Of a DNA stretch of 64,000 nucleotides, positions 59,617-64,000 are shown piece after piece. The notes under the pieces are model-generated. The model was not told the DNA's origin, ran no database searches, and saw nothing but the letters and a program-made list of their open reading frames with translations. Positions within the stretch are counted from its first letter, which is position 1. Each line of letters begins with the position of its first letter. The position numbers were made by a program, and so were the translations under genes. The DNA is from Diplocarpon mali (taxonomy: Eukaryota > Ascomycota > Leotiomycetes > Helotiales > Drepanopezizaceae), in NCBI GenBank assembly GCA_024741835.1, contig JAENRP010000017.1, forward strand, positions 66,288-130,287, given 5' to 3'.

Positions 59617-61147
59617 GTTTTTTGGTATGAGTTACTTGGGTGATTTGGTATGATCTGTAGAGGTTGCAGACTATGGTGCTGGTATGAAGCAGCCGAGTGT
59701 GAAGTGGGAATACATAGCTTCGGTACATCGGTAGGTCGAATGTCTCTGTTTCAGATTTACCAGAAGAAAATATAGCAACTTTGGCCTGGAGCGGATTCAA
59801 TCCACTTTGTGCGTCTACTGTGGCATAGTCCTTTAATCTGCCAAGATGAGAAGCTCACGAGGTGTATGTAGAGTCGGATGAGTTCGGCGATGAGTTCCAA
59901 GGTGAGTTGTTTTGAGCACGTTTCCATTGACATCCTTGCCGAGTCAAGCTTTTGCTTGTAAGTGAGACCTTGCAGATGGCTTGCAGATCGTCCGCCAAAC
60001 GCCAAGCCGAGGGGTGAACACATACTACGTCCTTGGTAACAGGCATTCTGAGCTTAATAAGACACAGAGGTCTATACTTACGTACTGTATACACAGTACA
60101 GCGGTGATGGATTATACCCTGTCGACAAGGAGTCCCTGCATACCGGTCCTTCAATACTATGTCCCTCTGTGGTTCTCGCCAATCTGCAATAGCTGGAGTA
60201 GACCTCACATCTTTGGGGCTCCTAGCTCCTAGCCGAGTAAACCGGGACGTTCGGGCGAGGTGTTTTGTCCGAGGCCGGTCTTGGATTAATAGTTACTACA
60301 ACGTGTAATCAAAAAGTAGGTCGAGATTTGTGTCAAGAATGTAGTATTTATTACATTCTGGCTTTTTCTCTACCGATTAGGGTAGTTCTTTCTGTTGATG
60401 GTCAAGTCATAAATGTTCTCGGAATGGTAATTATAAAACTCACAGCTCTCGTGTTCAACTTTGATATTACCGTATGTCTAAAAAAGTGAAGTCAAGATAT
60501 ATTACCTTGGGAAAATTAGCATAGATCACATCTTAATTTTCGGCTCATAAGATACATAGCTTTGAGCTGTTGTTCCTCAGCTCTCAGACGATGACAGACC
60601 GCTCTGCCCGGATATGCCGGTTTCCCCAACTATAGGCAAGGGCCCCATAGGTGTGAGACCCGCTCCAACCTTCATGGCGACCATTGGAGAAAACCAGCAT
60701 AACCCTCGAAAGCCCCCTAACCGAGCGGTCAACAGTCTCTCAACTACTTCTATTCGTTGTGGTTGATTTGCAAGGAAGAAGGGTTGAGTCTGGAGAAATG
60801 AAACGAAAAAAAAAAAAAAAAAAGGGTCGGGGGGAGGGGCGGCTACAATACTTTACCGCTGTACCTATGTACTTACGTATGAACTAGCTCGTAACGTGCT
60901 CAGTTTCTCTCCACAAAGTTTGCTCTGGTCTCTGGCAATCGGGCGAGCCAGAGACGAGGAATTCTTGACCCCTATCTCGCCTCGCTTAGAGCGCCAAATG
61001 CCGTGTGCGTGTTGCTCTTACACTTCACACCTCCCGGCTTGGAGCTCGTTACGAATCAATCAACATCGGCTAGGTAATTTGCGCTCAAGCACCTTCATCG
61101 TCGTCTTCTTCGAGACTTGCACGGCTCGGTCGCTGCCATCTTCCAAT
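59617..61147. promoter_or_regulatory. Divergent promoter region of methyltransferase and P450
   Basis: About 1.5 kb between divergent starts. It holds an A-run of about 18 bases near 60808-60825 and a CT-rich stretch before the P450. Two short ORFs are unsupported. No binding site can be named safely. Confidence 0.4.
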
Positions 61148-63081
61148 ATGGCACTGCTCTCTCAACTCTCCCCCTCCTCAATCCTCGGCACTCTCCTCCT
61201 CCTCGTAAGTGCTCCCCTCGTTGATCCGAGGAGCGACTCACCCCTCCAGCTCCTCGCACGTGTCGCGATCACCTCCCTCCGCCGCCTGCTCTTCCATCCG
61301 CTCTCCTCCATCCCCGGCCCCTTCAGCAACGCCCTCTCCGAACTCCCCGCCACGCTCGCCCTCGTGAGCGGGAACCAGCATGTCTACTACCGCGCCCTGC
61401 ACGAGAGGTACGGCCCGGTGGTGAGGGTCTCGCCGGACGAGGTCAGCTTCGTGAGCGTGGAGGCGAGGGATGAAATCTACGGTTTCAGGGTACGTTGCTC
61501 GTGTCCAAATTCTGCCCCTGCGACCTCTCGAGGCCGGCGATGTTGACGGCCAGCTCCAGAAGGGCAGGGCGCTCATGGAGAAGAGCCCCATCTTCCTTGG
61601 CGCGGTGGGAAAAGTTGATGGCTGTACGGGCGTCAGTCTTGCCCTGGACGCAGAGCATACTCGCCAGCGTCGGGCGCTCGGGTATTTGTTTACCAACAGT
61701 GCGTTGCTACAGGAAGAGCATCTACTGCACGTGCATGTGCGAAAACTCATGGACGTGTTTGAGAAGGCTGCTGTCGAAAGTCGGGCGCTGGACTTCTCGA
61801 GCTGGTGTATGTCCCTCCGACCCGTTGTATTATGGCCCTGCTTTTCTGGCGGAAGAGAGGGGAGAACGATGGATGAGACTGAAGCCGAGTTAGTCACTTA
61901 TGTCGCGTTTGACGTCATGGGAGATCTCTGCTTCTCGTCGCCCTTCGGCTGCCTCTCGCAAGCCTCATCTACCGAGTGGTCTACGTCGGTCATAAATGTG
62001 TTCGTCGCTGCAACCTGGACCCAAGGCATTCGGCGACTTTCCGGCGTCGGCACCTACTTCGAAACCCTTCTGACCTACCTCTTCATACCTTCGGCGGCTG
62101 CAAAGGTATGTACAAGCCGTGACCTGCTTTCATTTTTTCTTTTCCTTCGATATCTCGAGGTCCTAGACCCCATCCCTCGCCTCCGGGCCATTCTTGGGCG
62201 GATCGAGACGTCGATACAGTCCCATACCACCAGCAACGCAGAGAGAGCTAATCAGGTTCCAGTGGCGCACCACCCACCTCTCCAATGCCCGCGCCGCCAC
62301 CCGACGACGCCTCGCAAACGGCGATCATTCACACCCAGACTTCATCTCCCAGATCCTCTCCAACAGCTCCTCTAAAAAAGAGCTCACCCCCACCGAGATC
62401 GAGCTTAACATGGCGCTCTTCATCTCCGCAGGGACCGACACCACAGCCACCACCTTGACAGGCTGGACATGGTACATCTGTGCTCATCCCCTCATCTACC
62501 GCCGACTCACGCAGGAAGTCCGGGATGCGTTTGAGAGCGAGGAGGAGATTGGGTGGGAGAGTGTGAGGAAACTCCGGCTGCTGGAAGCCACGCTCCTCGA
62601 GGCTTTGAGGCTCTTCCCGCCATCAGCTGCCAGCCAGCAGCGGATTGTGTCGGCCGGCGGAGCGACGATCGATGGCTTCTTCATCCCCGGTGGGAAGACG
62701 GTTGCCGTGAGCCCGTGGGCGAGCACCCGCTCGCACCTCAACTTCCACCGCCCGGACGACTTCATCCCGGACCGGTGGCTGGACGAGGGCAAAGAGGACA
62801 AGCTGGCGGCGAGCGTGCCGTTTGGCAACGGGCCTCGGGTGTGCGTGGGGCGGAACCTCGCTCTGATGGAGATGCTGATCATCACCGCAAGCTTGCTGTG
62901 GCGGTTTGAGGTGGAGGTTTGCGCGGGGGAGTTTGAGGAGAGGAATGCCAGGTGGGGAGAGCTTGATAGCGGGAGGATGAGAGCGCAGAAGGTCTTTCAT
63001 TCCATGACGAAGCCGGCACTGTGGGTGCGGTTGGAGAAAGTTCGGCGGCGAGCCAGCGAGGGCTCCACGATGGAGAGATGA
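61148..63081 (+). CDS. Cytochrome P450 monooxygenase
   Basis: Six predicted exons (61148-61204, 61250-61489, 61560-61806, 61894-62105, 62160-62209, 62256-63081) give 543 residues in one frame. Exon 5 is small and its donor is uncertain (GTCGAT at 62210, or GTCCCA at 62219). An N-terminal membrane anchor (ILGTLLLL, continued after the first intron) precedes the Pro-rich hinge FHPLSSIPGP. The I-helix oxygen motif is ISAGTDTTATT (about 325-335), ExxR is EALR, the PERF-like region is DDFIPDRWL and the heme loop is FGNGPRVCVGR with the cysteine ligand near 464. It is an ER-bound, CPR-dependent oxidase. Sequence style recalls the CYP65/TRI-type enzymes of fungal toxin and metabolite pathways; substrate unknown. 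Confidence 0.92.
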
Positions 63082-63745
63082 TATGCTTCTGATGGTAAAC
63101 CAGGGGAAGGCTTCTCGCGAACCTGAGATGGAGTGCCATATTACTGAAACTGGTGGCATCACACTAGGTGATGTTGCACGATGATGAAGCGTCTCGATTA
63201 CGCTGATTATATTCGTGGTTGTAAAGCTTGTCGCCTCAAGCTCTTCTTGGAGAGCGAGAAGTAAATGCAGTCGCTCGTGCCAAGCCATATAAGCCGTTCG
63301 AGTGAGTGTATAGTCACATGACTAACATGTGACTAGTATTCCGTCCGAAACTCAAGCGATGGCCTTCCTTCGGCGTCACGCCAAAATCCCCCGTACGTTC
63401 TGAGTAATAGAGGGCTATGTGCCACGCAGCTTGTACCGATCGTGGTCACTAGGTACAAGAGGTGGGCGTCCCCGCCGTATTCTCTGCTTATATTCTCCGA
63501 TCTAGAATCTATTCTATCAGTATCACTATGGGGGCACTCTGACATCGCAGTTACTCTACCGCACTAGGATCCCGACATTAAGCTCTACCGGAGGGCATTG
63601 ACGCAGCAGAGATTCGACGTGAGAGGGGGTTGCGCTCAAGTGAAATACTACAGTAGCAGACCAGGGAATCCGTCTCTGGCTCCACGGCTCTAGATATCCG
63701 GTGCGAATATCAGACTCGGCCGGATTTTGGAGTTCAACCAGAACC
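63082..63745. other. Spacer between P450 and the edge gene
   Basis: Terminator side of the P450 and promoter of the next gene. No gene is supported. It includes a CACATGACTAACATGTGAC inverted-repeat-like stretch near 63315. Confidence 0.4.
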
Positions 63746-64000
63746 ATGTCATCCGATGACTCGGGATATCACCTCTCGCCTACGTATCTATCAGCTGCGG
63801 CGCCAGAAGATCCATCTTCCTCCCGCTGCCCAGGCTGCCTGACGTCTGGGTGTATTCGACTCGATTTCCGCAGAGAGCAACCGGCGATGCGGCGAAGATA
63901 TAGCCTCATTAGTACCAGACAACAGGGTCGCTTTTGGCCGCTGGGAACAACTTTGGCAAGCGTTTCTACGGTGTGTAGATGACGTGTTGCACCGTGCTTT
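63746..64000 (+). CDS. 5' part of an unidentified gene (cut by window edge)
   Basis: ATG 63746 (context GAACCATGTC) opens MSSDDSGYHLSPT. A 90-bp intron is inferred at 63784-63873 (GTATCT, branch CCTGACG, acceptor TTTCCGCAG). The second exon reads GEDIASLVPDNRVAF, then GRWEQLWQAFLRCVDDVLHRA, and stays open to the edge. The unspliced frame instead runs Arg-rich into a stop at 63982, and the spliced one meets a TGA only inside the intron, which favours the splice. No domain can be named from about 55 residues. Confidence 0.45.

Overview
The window is nuclear DNA of a filamentous ascomycete (Pezizomycotina). The signs are many short introns of about 45-90 bp with GT..CTNAC..AG signals, fungal-type orthologues (BUD4, POP3, SMC3/sudA, RIO1), a plant cell wall-degrading lyase and long intergenic spacers. 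The species cannot be fixed from the sequence. I joined exons by eye from splice signals and frame, so exon borders are predictions.

Left part (1-24.6 kb), mostly housekeeping. It runs in this order: the N-terminal half of a giant ubiquitin hydrolase (minus, cut by the window edge); POP3 of RNase P/MRP (three exons); a 661-residue disordered repeat protein; BUD4 (five exons, PH domain); SMC3 (minus) divergent from RIO1. A 35-base assembly gap next to a CT microsatellite lies just past RIO1.

Middle (24.6-48.9 kb), gene-poor with scattered accessory genes. It holds a decayed pseudogene, an intron-containing tRNA-Ser(GCU) on the minus strand, a divergent pair of unrecognised genes (29.8-32.5 kb), a SET-domain protein, a short conserved-looking hypothetical gene in GC-rich sequence, a UvrD-type helicase fused to a RecB-type nuclease, an arylamine N-acetyltransferase, and a methyltransferase whose frame is broken at a homopolymer.

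Right part (48.9-64 kb), secretion and specialised metabolism. A secreted exo-rhamnogalacturonan lyase (PL26-like) is followed by diverged tandem repeats. Then come an opine-type dehydrogenase, an MFS exporter, a second methyltransferase, a cytochrome P450 and the start of another gene that runs off the edge. The last five could be the edge of a metabolite cluster, but no backbone synthase is inside the window.

The most unusual items are the helicase-nuclease fusion at 38.7-41.1 kb, the dehydrogenase/MFS/methyltransferase/P450 run at 53-64 kb, two diverged direct-repeat pairs with transition-type differences, and the SMC3-RIO1 head-to-head pair.
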